Assembly (NCBI GenBank): GCA_964490845.1
Contig: CAZBED010000006.1
Span: 96,536 to 160,535 of the forward strand
DNA length: 64,000 bases
Reading direction: 5' to 3'
DNA from: JADJSS01 sp964490845
Lineage (GTDB): Bacteria > Bacteroidota > Bacteroidia > Chitinophagales > JADIYW01
Position numbers and translations under genes: made by a program. Position 1 is the stretch's first letter, and each line of letters begins with the position of its first letter. The notes below the pieces were generated by a model. The model did not search any database. It was not told the origin of the DNA and saw only the letters and a list, made by a program, of their open reading frames with translations. Below are positions 34,240 to 43,822 of this stretch, piece by piece.

Positions 34240-34291
34240 ATTAAACAAACGTTTAATTAAATTTGTGTCATTAAACAAACGTTTAATTAAA
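34240..34291. promoter_or_regulatory. Tandem palindromic operators of the TetR gene
   Basis: Two identical sites with core TTAAAC-N4-GTTTAA lie at 34241-34256 and 34271-34286, inside perfect 22-base repeats whose starts are 30 bases (about three helical turns) apart. The second repeat overlaps the bases just before the ATG at 34293. The layout strongly suggests autorepression of the tetR-efflux operon. Confidence 0.75.
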
Positions 34292-34292
34292 A

Positions 34293-34922
34293 ATGGAAGA
34301 AAATAAACTGCAGGACAAACGCGAGGATATTCTAAATATCGCCGAGCAATTATTTGCCGAACAGGGATTCGAAGCCGTTAGTATCAGGGAAATATCCAAA
34401 GCCGCTGATATTAATATTGCAATGGTTTCGTATTATTTTGGTTCTAAGGAAAAACTATATGAAGAAGTCATTCGAAGAAAACTCATCATTCCGGATGTGG
34501 TGCGCAATGAAATAGAAAAATATGAAACAAGCGCCGAAAAGTTGTTTGCGGTGGTTGATATCTATCTGAACCGCCTGTTTGAAAGCCGGCAGTTTCAGAA
34601 CATCATTTTCAGGGAAATGGCCATGAATCAGCGAAGTGCCATGACGGAAACCATTGTGACGCAGGTGCACAAGAATTTTTCCCTCATTATTGACATAATT
34701 CAGAAAGGAATTAAAAATAAAGAGTTTAATAAGATAGATGCGGAACTGACTGCCATGTCAGTAGTGGCGATTATAAAAACGTACACGACCTCAGGTCTGA
34801 TGGCATGCCGCACACTGCATCTGGAGAGAGCGGAAGATGCTTTCGATACCAAATATAAGAACCGTCTGAGAAAGCATTTACGGGAAGTATTGAGTAATCA
34901 TTTAGGAATAGAATCAAAATAG
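34293..34922 (+). CDS. TetR family transcriptional regulator of the efflux operon
   Basis: The 209-residue protein has an N-terminal TetR helix-turn-helix: ILNIAEQLFAEQGFEAVSIR, EISKAADINIAMVSYYFGSK. The C-terminal ligand domain (about 60-209) is all helical and resembles efflux regulators of the type that precede tolC-emrAB. Two palindromes in front of it are its likely operators. The stop codon is followed two bases later by the TolC start codon, so the genes form one operon. Confidence 0.92.
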   Translation: MEENKLQDKREDILNIAEQLFAEQGFEAVSIREISKAADINIAMVSYYFGSKEKLYEEVIRRKLIIPDVVRNEIEKYETSAEKLFAVVDIYLNRLFESRQFQNIIFREMAMNQRSAMTETIVTQVHKNFSLIIDIIQKGIKNKEFNKIDAELTAMSVVAIIKTYTTSGLMACRTLHLERAEDAFDTKYKNRLRKHLREVLSNHLGIESK

Positions 34923-34923
34923 T

Positions 34924-36243
34924 ATGAAACGAGCGATTAGTTATGTGGTATGCCTGCTGTTGGCAGGCAGTGTTGCAGGCCAGGATATGAAACGATTGAC
35001 ACTAAAAGAAGCCCTGGTACTGTCGGTACAGAACAGTAAACAAATACAATTGGACAGCCTTAAGCTTCAGGCCTTGGATTATAAGAAGAAACAGGCGCAG
35101 AATGCCATGCTGCCGGTCGTAAGTGTAACGGCCAGCTATGCCAGATTAAGTGATAATATTGATCCTTTTTTGATTACTGTTCCGGGTATGGGAAGTTTTG
35201 AGATAAAAACAAATATACCTAATCAGTATGGTAATCGTGCGACTCTGCAACAACCAATCTTTCAGGGGCTGAAAAACTGGAATACCATGAAAGCCATTGA
35301 TCAGCAAAAACTGGCTACAGGCATGGATACTCAGAAGGATGTACAGGACAATAAACTGAGTGTGGTACAGGCTTATTATACTTTGTACAAATTGCAACGG
35401 GCAAAAGTTTTGCTGGACTCCAATATTGCACAAACGCAGGTGCGTGTGGAAGATGTAACTAAATTCAAAGATGCCGGACTGGCTTTGAACAACGATGTAA
35501 TGCGCGCGGAGTTACAGAAAACGAATTTACTCGTTTCTAAAGCAGACGTTGAGAGCGCTATCGGTGTGATGTCATATAATATGTGTGTCATGCTGGGATT
35601 AGCTCCCGATACAAAAGTCGAAGTGGAAAGCCCGGCTGCTGTTGATGTGGACGCATCTACCGTTGAGACTTTAGTGGCAGCATCTCTCACTGACAGAGCA
35701 GAGATAAAAGCACAGGCATACAGGGGGAAAGCTGCCGATTATATCGTCAAGGCTTCCAGAAGTGCCTATATGCCAACAATCAGCGCGGTAGGGAATGGTG
35801 TGTATAGCAACCCGAATCAACGCGTATTTCCACTGGAATCAAAATTTAAAGCTACCTGGGATGTGGGAGTGAGTGTAAGCTGGAACATTATGCAACTCTA
35901 CTCGGCACGTTCGGTCGTCGGGGAAGCGAAGAATCAGAAAGCACAACTTCTGAAGGCAACTGAAGCGATCAAAGAGGGCATTTCCATGGAAGTGAATGCC
36001 AATTACGAAGCGCTTAAAGTGGCACAGATGAAGATAGAACTGGCACAAAAAGCGATTGCGCAGGCAAAGGAAAATAAACGCATTCTAGACAATCGTTTTG
36101 TAGCGCAGGTAGCCTTATTGAGCGATGTGCTGGAGGCCGACCAATTGTTGTTACAAGCGCAGACAAATCTATTGAATGTACAGGCAGATGCCGCTATCGC
36201 TAATTATAAACTTCAACGAAGTTTGGGAACAATAAAGCAGTAA
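34924..36243 (+). CDS. TolC family outer-membrane efflux protein
   Basis: The 439-residue protein has a signal peptide (about 1-19, VAGQ) and two OEP/TolC repeat halves rich in long coiled-coil helices: LTLKEALVLSVQNSKQIQLD near the start, then AYYTLYKLQRAK, and in the second half EANYEALK-type helices ending at NYKLQRSLGTIKQ. It forms the trimeric channel through the outer membrane. It is joined to the TetR, HlyD and MFS genes, so it should export the same substrates. Confidence 0.92.
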   Translation: MKRAISYVVCLLLAGSVAGQDMKRLTLKEALVLSVQNSKQIQLDSLKLQALDYKKKQAQNAMLPVVSVTASYARLSDNIDPFLITVPGMGSFEIKTNIPNQYGNRATLQQPIFQGLKNWNTMKAIDQQKLATGMDTQKDVQDNKLSVVQAYYTLYKLQRAKVLLDSNIAQTQVRVEDVTKFKDAGLALNNDVMRAELQKTNLLVSKADVESAIGVMSYNMCVMLGLAPDTKVEVESPAAVDVDASTVETLVAASLTDRAEIKAQAYRGKAADYIVKASRSAYMPTISAVGNGVYSNPNQRVFPLESKFKATWDVGVSVSWNIMQLYSARSVVGEAKNQKAQLLKATEAIKEGISMEVNANYEALKVAQMKIELAQKAIAQAKENKRILDNRFVAQVALLSDVLEADQLLLQAQTNLLNVQADAAIANYKLQRSLGTIKQ

Positions 36244-36306
36244 TATGGATCATTGCGAGGAACAAAGAAATCTGAAAAAAAATAAATAACTTATAATTAT
36301 CATCAA

Positions 36307-37455
36307 ATGGAAAATACAACAAACACTATCTCTGAAAAAGAAGGAAAATCCAAACGAAAAGTAATCGCGCCGCTGGTAGGCGGATTGCTTCTGATTGGTG
36401 CTGTCGTTTTTGCTTACAAAAAAATCAGCTATGCCATGCATAATGAGGATACGGAAAACTCACAGATTGAATGTAACATCGTGCCCGTTGCACCGCGTGT
36501 TTCCGGGTATGTAGATAAAGTATATGTGATCGAGAACCAGCGTGTCCATAAAGGTGATACGATCCTGAAGCTCGATGACAGAGATCTTAAAATAAAACTT
36601 GAACAAGCATTGATCAATGCAAAGAGTGCCGGCGCCAACGTGAATGTAGTGAAAAGCAATGTGACGTCAGCTGATGCTTCTGCAAGCGCTGTGTCTACAA
36701 CCATTTTGACAGCTCAAGCTAGTGTGGAGACAGCGAAAGCCAATGTGGAAGCCGCGAAGGTACGGGTATGGAACGCCACCGAAAATTTCAAGCGATACGA
36801 ACAATTATACAATCAGACTTCAGCCACACAGGCGCAGTATGACGCGGCATTGGCTGAAAAACAATCGGCAGAGAGACAGGTACAGGTGGCGGAAAAGCAG
36901 GTACTGGTGGCCGAAGCACAATTGAAGGCAGCACAACAGCAGTCAGCAGCATCCCGTACACAGGCCAATGGCGTAGGTACTCAGGTGAATCTGGCGGAAG
37001 TAGGCATACAGCAGCGTGAAGCTGATGTGGAATTTGCAAAACTACAACTGTCGTATGCTTACCTGATTGCGCCGTGCGATGGCTTCATCGCCAAGAAGAA
37101 TGTACAGCCCGGCCAGTTAGTAAATGTAGGACAAAACCTCATGAGTATCGTGGATGACAGCCAGTTGTGGATTACGGCCAATTTCAAAGAGACACAGATT
37201 GAGCACATGAAACAGGGACAAGCAGTGGAAGTGAAAGTGGATGCCTATCCCGGCAAAGTATTTGAAGGAAAGATCGAATCCATGCAGGCCGCTACAGGTT
37301 CTAAGTTTTCCTTGTTGCCTGCAGACAACGCCACCGGCAACTTCGTGAAAGTCGTACAACGCATACCGGTCCGTGTTGCCCTGCTCGATGACAAGACCGA
37401 TACCTACGACCTGCGTGCCGGCATGAATGTAACAGTAGCAGTGAAAGTGAAATAA
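36307..37455 (+). CDS. HlyD/EmrA family periplasmic adaptor
   Basis: The 382-residue protein has one N-terminal membrane span (about 19-38), a lipoyl-like half (PRVSGYVDKVYVIENQRVHKG), a long Ala/Gln-rich helical hairpin (about 100-235), and the second lipoyl/barrel part (LIAPCDGFIAKKNVQPGQLV, then LWITANFKETQIEHMKQGQ). This is the EmrA adaptor type that links an MFS pump to TolC. The gene is in the operon after tolC. Confidence 0.92.
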   Translation: MENTTNTISEKEGKSKRKVIAPLVGGLLLIGAVVFAYKKISYAMHNEDTENSQIECNIVPVAPRVSGYVDKVYVIENQRVHKGDTILKLDDRDLKIKLEQALINAKSAGANVNVVKSNVTSADASASAVSTTILTAQASVETAKANVEAAKVRVWNATENFKRYEQLYNQTSATQAQYDAALAEKQSAERQVQVAEKQVLVAEAQLKAAQQQSAASRTQANGVGTQVNLAEVGIQQREADVEFAKLQLSYAYLIAPCDGFIAKKNVQPGQLVNVGQNLMSIVDDSQLWITANFKETQIEHMKQGQAVEVKVDAYPGKVFEGKIESMQAATGSKFSLLPADNATGNFVKVVQRIPVRVALLDDKTDTYDLRAGMNVTVAVKVK

Positions 37456-37554
37456 TGAATAACTGTATTGGCGCCACTTTTTAAATAATCGAATCCTTTA
37501 ACTGCTGAGATCTTTTTTCTTATTACTTTATACTTTTTTACTTACTACTATCAT

Positions 37555-39132
37555 ATGACTCAAGAACAAACCAACAGCCTGATAGAATACGGAGCACGCC
37601 GGTACATCATCACGGTGACTGTAGTGTTGTGTACTTTGCTGGAGCTGATTGATACCACAGTGGTGAATGTAGCGACAAATACTCTGATGGGAAATCTGGG
37701 AGCTACCATCTCCGAAGTCAGCTGGGTGATTGCCGCTTATGCTATTGCTAATGTAATCATCGTGCCGATGAGCGGCTGGTTATCGGCGCAGTTCGGCCGT
37801 AGAATCTATTTTGCCTCATCTGTTGCCTTGTTCACTTTTTCCTCACTTATGTGCGGCTTGTCCGATTCCATTTGGACACTCGTATTCTGGCGTTTTGTGC
37901 AAGGCATCGGCGGCGGCGCCTTATTTGCAACTTCACAAACCATCTTAAAGGAAATTTATCCGCCGGAAAAAATAGGCATGGCGATGGCGATGTTTGGAAT
38001 GGGTGTGATTGTTGGACCAACCATTGGCCCCTACCTCGGCGGTTATCTTGTTTACAACTATTCCTGGCCGGTGATTTTTTATGTCAATATTCCGATTGGA
38101 ATCCTGGCTGTCTTCCTCACACTGACTTACATACGTGATAACCCGTTTGATAAAAAATCAGATACCGGCATCGACTGGCTGGGCATCTTTTTATTGATTC
38201 TCGGAATCGGTTCCCTTCAGCTGGTACTGGAACAGGGAGAGCGCAATGACTGGTTTGAATCAAGGTATATCCTGACGTTTACGATGTTGGCTGTCGTCGG
38301 TATCATTGGGTTTGTTGTGCGGGAATTAACGACAGAAAATCCAATTGTGGATTTGCGCGTATTGGGGAAAGGCAATGTCGCCATCGGTACAATCATGAAT
38401 TTTATTTTAGGATTTATCTTATTCGGCAGTGTATTCATCTATCCGATTTATATGCAACGGTTCCTGGGCTTTACAGCACAACTGTCAGGCTCCATGTTTA
38501 TACCCGGCGCCTTGCTGAGCGGTATGCTGATGCCGGTAGTTGGAACCCTGTTGTCAAAAGGGACGCCCCCCAAGTTTATGATCATGGGCGGCTTTATGGT
38601 TACCGGCATTTTTGTTTTCTGGTCGTCATTTATTTTCACCACCAATACCGGAACAGAGGCGATGTTCTGGCCGTTGATAGTGCGTGGTTTGGGAATGGCA
38701 TTTCTATTTGTTCCCTTATCCGGTCTTACACTTGGCGGATTAAATGGCAAGGATGTAGGGCAGGCATCCGGTATTTCCAATATGATACGGCAAATCGGCG
38801 GTTCGATGAGTGTGGCGATTTTAGGCGTACTGAATGAAACATTGAGCGCTGAGCACCGGGCGAATATCCTGGAGCATGTAACACCCGACAACCCTTTGCT
38901 GAATGAACGCCTGAATGGAATGAAGGCCGGGCTGATGAGCGCCACTTCAGATGCCGATAAGGCAGGCAAACAAGCATTGGCGTTTCTGGATTATTCTATC
39001 AACAAGCAGGCGGCAATTCTGAGCTATATCGACATCTTCCACTACATGACAATCTTTATTCTGGTATCCGTACCGTTGGTATTATTTGCCAAAACCTACA
39101 AGATGAATCAGAATCCGATGGACGCGCATTGA
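37555..39132 (+). CDS. DHA2 family MFS multidrug transporter (EmrB-like)
   Basis: The 525-residue protein has about 14 membrane segments. DHA2 hallmarks are present: LIDTTVVNVATNTLMGNLGATISEVSWVIAAYAIAN, LSAQFGRR (motif A), FWRFVQGIGGGALFATSQTI, and GVIVGPTIGPYLGGYL (motif C). It exports hydrophobic compounds by proton antiport together with the adaptor and TolC encoded upstream. Its C-terminal segment (about 480-525) returns to the membrane once more. Confidence 0.93.
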   Translation: MTQEQTNSLIEYGARRYIITVTVVLCTLLELIDTTVVNVATNTLMGNLGATISEVSWVIAAYAIANVIIVPMSGWLSAQFGRRIYFASSVALFTFSSLMCGLSDSIWTLVFWRFVQGIGGGALFATSQTILKEIYPPEKIGMAMAMFGMGVIVGPTIGPYLGGYLVYNYSWPVIFYVNIPIGILAVFLTLTYIRDNPFDKKSDTGIDWLGIFLLILGIGSLQLVLEQGERNDWFESRYILTFTMLAVVGIIGFVVRELTTENPIVDLRVLGKGNVAIGTIMNFILGFILFGSVFIYPIYMQRFLGFTAQLSGSMFIPGALLSGMLMPVVGTLLSKGTPPKFMIMGGFMVTGIFVFWSSFIFTTNTGTEAMFWPLIVRGLGMAFLFVPLSGLTLGGLNGKDVGQASGISNMIRQIGGSMSVAILGVLNETLSAEHRANILEHVTPDNPLLNERLNGMKAGLMSATSDADKAGKQALAFLDYSINKQAAILSYIDIFHYMTIFILVSVPLVLFAKTYKMNQNPMDAH

Positions 39133-39193
39133 TACTATTATTGAAACATGGTTAATAATGTGTTGTGCTTAGAAATCAATTAGCAATTGCCAG

Positions 39194-40327
39194 TTACAGT
39201 GGTACCCCCGGCAAATACACATCGTAGAAATAACCTATCTTAATCATGGAGTAATCTATCCAATGGTCCCATTGAGTGTCTTTGCGAAGTGTATTCAGCG
39301 TATGGAATCCATTCATCGCCACCTGCACCCGTTGCTGCGCATTTGCCAAGTCATTCACATTCGCCGGTAGTTTTACGGTATGGCCTTTCCCCGCCTCACC
39401 AGTCTTATTCGTTCCGATAAAGATATCGCCGAAGAATACAAATTGATGGCCTGTCAGTTGTATCATCAGTTTATCCAGCGCAGCAAATTGCTGCATCATT
39501 GGTTTGTTCCACATCGGTTGTAAAATGTAAATCTGTTCGTGTGCGCCAAACTGTATGGCAGCTTCTGTCTGTATATCCTGAAAGTCGTTGCAGTTGCCTG
39601 TTTTCAAAGCATTTTCCGCCTGTTCCTGTAACCGGAATCCCTCCCGGGCTTCAGCAGTCAGCCAGGTCTCACTTTTAATTCTGCCTGCACCGGTGATGCT
39701 GTTCAGGATACCAAGTGAGCCGATATCGGTCAGCACATCCAATTGCCCCTGTATCAGAATCTGACAGGTTTCCAGCAGGGCATCGGTTATTTCTTTTCCG
39801 GTATTATCCATCGGTATATGCACATTGTTTATCAGAAGAGTATAACGCAAAAACAGCGCGGCCACTAATCCTGAACGCACTTCGTTGGCGGCGAATACGC
39901 CCAGCCGCGTCCACATGAATTCGGGATATTTGCGCTGCAGGGCATCGTAACTCATTAGCACAAATGCGTTTTTGGCCAAAATAACAGAAGCTTCCGAACC
40001 TTTATAAAAAAGGTTCGCTTTCTGTTCCGCTAATACCGCATGCTGCAGGAAATTCGCTTTTATCCGGTTATAACTTTCCTGAATGGAGATACCGGTATCT
40101 ACAGCATTGGAAAGCGGAGCCAAGTCATTGGCAAGATCATGGATGTCGTTCATCAGCCGGCGTTCGTCGTCGGTTAACTGAATGCTGTCGTGTGTCAGCG
40201 GTTCAAGTTCATGCAGTAATGCGGTTCGTTGATGTTCATGGAAACATCCGGACGAAGTTTCTTCTTTCTGACAGTGTGTGAGGCAGGCAAGGAGCAGGGA
40301 GAGCAGTATACTTCTGAGAAACGACAT
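39194..40327 (-). CDS. Uncharacterised lipoprotein
   Basis: The 377-residue protein has a signal sequence with possible lipobox CLTHC and a largely helical predicted body rich in Leu and Ala. Distinct motifs include YDALQRKYPEFMWTRLGVFA and a C-terminal WDHWIDYSMIKIGYFYDVYL. I do not recognise a family; no enzyme motif was seen. It stands alone on the minus strand between the efflux operon and purS. Confidence 0.7.
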   Translation of the reverse strand: MSFLRSILLSLLLACLTHCQKEETSSGCFHEHQRTALLHELEPLTHDSIQLTDDERRLMNDIHDLANDLAPLSNAVDTGISIQESYNRIKANFLQHAVLAEQKANLFYKGSEASVILAKNAFVLMSYDALQRKYPEFMWTRLGVFAANEVRSGLVAALFLRYTLLINNVHIPMDNTGKEITDALLETCQILIQGQLDVLTDIGSLGILNSITGAGRIKSETWLTAEAREGFRLQEQAENALKTGNCNDFQDIQTEAAIQFGAHEQIYILQPMWNKPMMQQFAALDKLMIQLTGHQFVFFGDIFIGTNKTGEAGKGHTVKLPANVNDLANAQQRVQVAMNGFHTLNTLRKDTQWDHWIDYSMIKIGYFYDVYLPGVPL

Positions 40328-40464
40328 CCGGAAATTTGAATCAATATTACTAAATATTTAAAGGAAATAAAAATGTTGGGTTAAGCGTCCGGATTAATGT
40401 GGCACCTTCGTTATGCAACATCATATCAGGAAAATATAACTGTAAGATTTAAAATTTTATTTCT

Positions 40465-40472
40465 TATTTTTG
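40465..40472 (+). promoter_or_regulatory. Promoter -7 element of purS
   Basis: TATTTTTG matches TAnnTTTG, 27 bases before the ATG. The -33 element is not clear. Confidence 0.45.
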
Positions 40473-40499
40473 ATACATTAAATTTTATTCCTTATACCT

Positions 40500-40745
40500 A
40501 TGATATATACCGCCGAAATAAACGTCATGCCGTTGAAAGAATTGCTGGACCCGCAGGGAAAAGCAGTGGAACACGGCCTGCATAATTTAGGATTCCAAAT
40601 GTCTAACGTGCGCATCGGAAAACACATTACGCTGAAAATAGAAGCGGATTCTAAACAGGAAGCGGAGCAGAAAGCGGAAGAGGCCTCCAAAAAATTATTG
40701 CATAATCCTGTTATGGAATATTTTGAATTTGTGGTGCATGAATAA
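40500..40745 (+). CDS. purS: Phosphoribosylformylglycinamidine synthase subunit PurS
   Basis: The 81-residue protein has the PurS pattern: TAEINVMPLKELLDPQGKAV, EHGLHNLGF, and VRIGKHITLKIEADSKQEAE. The ferredoxin-like PurS dimer bridges PurL and PurQ in FGAM synthesis, the fourth step of purine biosynthesis. purQ and purL are not adjacent. Confidence 0.92.
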   Translation: MIYTAEINVMPLKELLDPQGKAVEHGLHNLGFQMSNVRIGKHITLKIEADSKQEAEQKAEEASKKLLHNPVMEYFEFVVHE

Positions 40746-40767
40746 GCCCTGCTGAATAATCGTAGAA

Positions 40768-43275
40768 TTATCCCGAAACTATCTTTCTTCGTTTTATCCA
40801 TTTTACCCCTTCATACCAGATAACGGAAAAAAATCCGGTTACCATACTGATGGCCAATTCCGCGGGTGGTATACTTTCAAACTGAAAGAAACGGGTGAAT
40901 GGCGGAAAAAATAATAAAGACGCCGTTAGCAGAATGGTGAGAACGATGACAGCGGGGATCAGGTTATTTTTATAGGTAGCGGTTGTTAGAACAGAATAGA
41001 GGAAAGAACGATTTACCAGTGTCAGAAAAATATTGGCGGTGATGAGAGTCGTGAATACCATGGTCCTGGTCAGCGACTCATTAAAACCTGATTGAACGGC
41101 AAACTGGTAAATAAACAATGTGCCGGCTGTAATCATACATCCCTGAAGTATACTGGTGGTGAGTTCACGCAAATTAAAAAAGGTGGTGGTGAAAGGCCTG
41201 GGTTTTTGGTACATCAGATTCTTTTCTATAGGCTCGTTCTCGTAGATGATGGAACAGGTAGGCCCCATAATCAGTTCCAGAAAAATAATATGTACGGGAG
41301 TGAAGATGCTTGGATATTTCCAGTTGAGCGCTAAGGGAATAAATACCGTCAGGATAATGGGAATGTGTATGGAAATAATGTACTGAATCGCTTTTTTCAG
41401 GTTGACATAAATTTTTCTGCCCATGGCAATGGCATCTACCATTCTGCCAAGGTCGTCATCCACCAGGATAAGTGAAGAAGCCTGCTTTGCTATTTCACTG
41501 CCTTTTTTCCCCATGGCAATACCGATATGAGCGGCTTTCAGCGCCGGGCCGTCGTTGACACCATCGCCGGTCATCGCCACAATTTCGCCGTTGGTTTTCA
41601 GCGCGTTGATGATTTTTAATTTAGCATCCGGAAACATCCGGCTGAAAATATAGATGTCTTTTACTTTTTCTTTCAGCATTTCATCGGGCATATCCATCAG
41701 ATCCTGGCCGTTTAAGGTGTATTCCGCTCCTTTAAAATCTATCTGGCGGGCAATGGTAGTAGTAGTGGCGGCATTGTCGCCGGTGACGATTTTAACGTCG
41801 ATACCTGCCTGGTAAAAAGCATTCAGCACCGATCCCATATTTTTTTTAGGAGGGTCGTAAAATGCGATGAGACCTTTAAAGTCAAAGCGGATGGACTGTT
41901 GTTTTTCCGGAAAATTAGCACCGGTATATTCTGCGACACCAACTCCCAGTACACGATATCCTTCTGCTGCAAAGGCATGAACCTGCTCAGTGATGATGGT
42001 TTTATCCGTTTCTGACAAATGTGCGACCTGCATGATGGCTTCCGGTGCGCCTTTTGCCGCAATGATGCGTTGTCCTGCGGTGTTTTCAAAAATATGTGTC
42101 ATCATCGGCGGATGCCCGCCCAAAGGATATTCATGCCGCATACTGTAGTTGGGCCGTTCATCCAGGCCGTTTAGTTTTGTATAGGCTTCATGTAATGCCA
42201 CTTCCATCGGGTCGAACGGAATCGGCTCGCTCGCCCACATGCCGGATTGAATGATGGCTTCGGCTTCGGATGAAAATAATTCTTTTCCTGAAATTATTTT
42301 CTGGCTGTCCCAGTTGAATACTTTAGCAAGCGACATTTTGTTTTCTGTAATAGTGCCGGTTTTATCTGTGCAAATGACGGTGGCGCTGCCTAAGGTTTCT
42401 ACCGTTTTGGTTTGTTTGACGATGATGCCCATCTTCATCAGCCGCCAGGCGCCCAGCGCCATAAAGGTGGTGAATGCAACCGGTATTTCTTCGGGTAAGA
42501 TACTCATGGCCAATGTAAGGGCTTTGAGCAGGCTGTCAAATAGTTCTCTTGAGCGCAAATAGTTAATCCCCCAGACAATAAGAAAGATGAAAATACCTGT
42601 AAAAGCCATCAACCGTACAAAATGATTGATTTGCTGCTGGAGCGGTGTTTCCTCTTCTTCAATACTTTCCAGGCTCTTCCCGATTTTTCCAAGTTTTGTC
42701 TGATTTCCGATGGCAGTAACACTGCAAATCGCCAGACCTCCGGATACCCAGGTGCCCTGAAATACAAACTTATCTGCTGAGTGCTCGTTCTTTTCTACTG
42801 GCAGTGACTCGCCGGTAAGTATTGACTCGTTCACTACAAAATCATTTGCCTGCAGGATGATGCCGTCAGCCGGAATGGAAGTGCCTTCTTCCACGACGAC
42901 GATATCGCCTAAAACGATATCAGTACTGCTGATATCCGTTAAAATGCCATTTCGGATTACTTTGCTTTTCGGTTGCGTGAGCGTTCTTAAAGCTCTTAAA
43001 GCGTTTCTGCTCTTTGACTCCTGATATAGGGAAATGGCGGCTACCAGAACAATGGCTAAAGTCATGAAAATGCCGTCTTCCAAATTACCGGTGATGAAAT
43101 AAATGGTGGCTGCTGCCAGCAGCAATAGTATCATCGGTTCTTTTAAAATGCTGAGAATGCTGTGCAGGATGCCAGATTCTTCATGATGGCTTAATTGATT
43201 TTCGCCATGTAAATTTCTTGCTTCCGCGACCTGCTCATCAGTTAATCCTTGTATATTGAAATTGGAAACGGACAT
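40768..43275 (-). CDS. Cation-transporting P-type ATPase (P2 type)
   Basis: The 835-residue protein has a cation-ATPase N-terminal segment, about ten membrane helices, and the P-type motifs: TGES loop (ESILTGESLPVEK), PEEIPVAFT in M4, the phosphorylated Asp in CTDKTGTIT, and TGDGVNDGPALK in the hinge. There is no N-terminal heavy-metal-binding domain, so it is probably a Ca/other cation transporter of the P2 group. The ion is undetermined. Confidence 0.92.
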   Translation of the reverse strand: MSVSNFNIQGLTDEQVAEARNLHGENQLSHHEESGILHSILSILKEPMILLLLAAATIYFITGNLEDGIFMTLAIVLVAAISLYQESKSRNALRALRTLTQPKSKVIRNGILTDISSTDIVLGDIVVVEEGTSIPADGIILQANDFVVNESILTGESLPVEKNEHSADKFVFQGTWVSGGLAICSVTAIGNQTKLGKIGKSLESIEEEETPLQQQINHFVRLMAFTGIFIFLIVWGINYLRSRELFDSLLKALTLAMSILPEEIPVAFTTFMALGAWRLMKMGIIVKQTKTVETLGSATVICTDKTGTITENKMSLAKVFNWDSQKIISGKELFSSEAEAIIQSGMWASEPIPFDPMEVALHEAYTKLNGLDERPNYSMRHEYPLGGHPPMMTHIFENTAGQRIIAAKGAPEAIMQVAHLSETDKTIITEQVHAFAAEGYRVLGVGVAEYTGANFPEKQQSIRFDFKGLIAFYDPPKKNMGSVLNAFYQAGIDVKIVTGDNAATTTTIARQIDFKGAEYTLNGQDLMDMPDEMLKEKVKDIYIFSRMFPDAKLKIINALKTNGEIVAMTGDGVNDGPALKAAHIGIAMGKKGSEIAKQASSLILVDDDLGRMVDAIAMGRKIYVNLKKAIQYIISIHIPIILTVFIPLALNWKYPSIFTPVHIIFLELIMGPTCSIIYENEPIEKNLMYQKPRPFTTTFFNLRELTTSILQGCMITAGTLFIYQFAVQSGFNESLTRTMVFTTLITANIFLTLVNRSFLYSVLTTATYKNNLIPAVIVLTILLTASLLFFPPFTRFFQFESIPPAELAISMVTGFFSVIWYEGVKWIKRRKIVSG

Positions 43276-43363
43276 GTGTAATAATTCAACAAATTACAAA
43301 TTAGGAAGGAATAATAAAAATGAATGGATTACATTATTGCGTGAACGGTTTTGATTCAAACAT

Positions 43364-43466
43364 GGAATGATGACAATCGTTTTGTTTTGCTTTATTTCTT
43401 GCCGTACAGGGATATTCCGATAATAGATGTGTTATACAAAAAAGAAATCCCGATAATACAACGCAC
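43364..43466. repeat. Repeat block upstream of the GIY-YIG gene
   Basis: Two motifs occur in the same order as on the other side of the gene. The first is a 27-base segment GGAATGA...TTTTGTTTT (43364-43390), 22 of 27 identical to 43844-43870. The second is GAAATCCCGA-TAAT-x-CAACGC (43444-43464), nearly identical to 43896-43916. Related GAAATCCCGA motifs recur at 6495 and 60848. Confidence 0.65.
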
Positions 43467-43512
43467 TTTCCGATATTTCTATTATTTTTATTAAATTCAG
43501 AGAGGTGGTTGT

Positions 43513-43791
43513 ATGTACATATTAACCAATAAGAATAAAACTACTTTATATGTAGGAGTTACAGCAAATTTATTTGGCAGAATACAAGAACATAAAAGTA
43601 GTTTAAATAAAAATAGTTTTAGTTATAAATATAATTTGCATTATTTGATTTACTATGAATTTTTTTCAAGGATTGAAGAAGCCATTGCTCGTGAAAAAGA
43701 AATAAAAAAATGGCGACGTGAGAAGAAAGAAGATTTAATTAATTCAATGAATCCTCAATGGAATGACTTGAGTGATAGTGAGGATATATAG
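43513..43791 (+). CDS. Small GIY-YIG nuclease family protein
   Basis: The 92-residue protein is a stand-alone GIY-YIG domain of the UPF0213-like type. The first strand is MYILTNKNKTTLYVGVT (GIY as MYI, YIG as YVG). The catalytic Arg lies in NLFGRIQEHK. Glu lies in RIEEAIAREKEIKKW and the terminal Asn in NPQWNDL. The function of these small nucleases is unknown. The ATG at 43513 starts directly inside the first strand. In-frame codons upstream (QRGGC) match the usual N-terminus of the family, so the true start could be the non-standard ATT at 43495. GC content is lower than in neighbours, and repeats flank it on both sides. Confidence 0.82.
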   Translation: MYILTNKNKTTLYVGVTANLFGRIQEHKSSLNKNSFSYKYNLHYLIYYEFFSRIEEAIAREKEIKKWRREKKEDLINSMNPQWNDLSDSEDI

Positions 43792-43822
43792 TTTTTATAT
43801 TTTTGGGGTAATCTAATTCATG

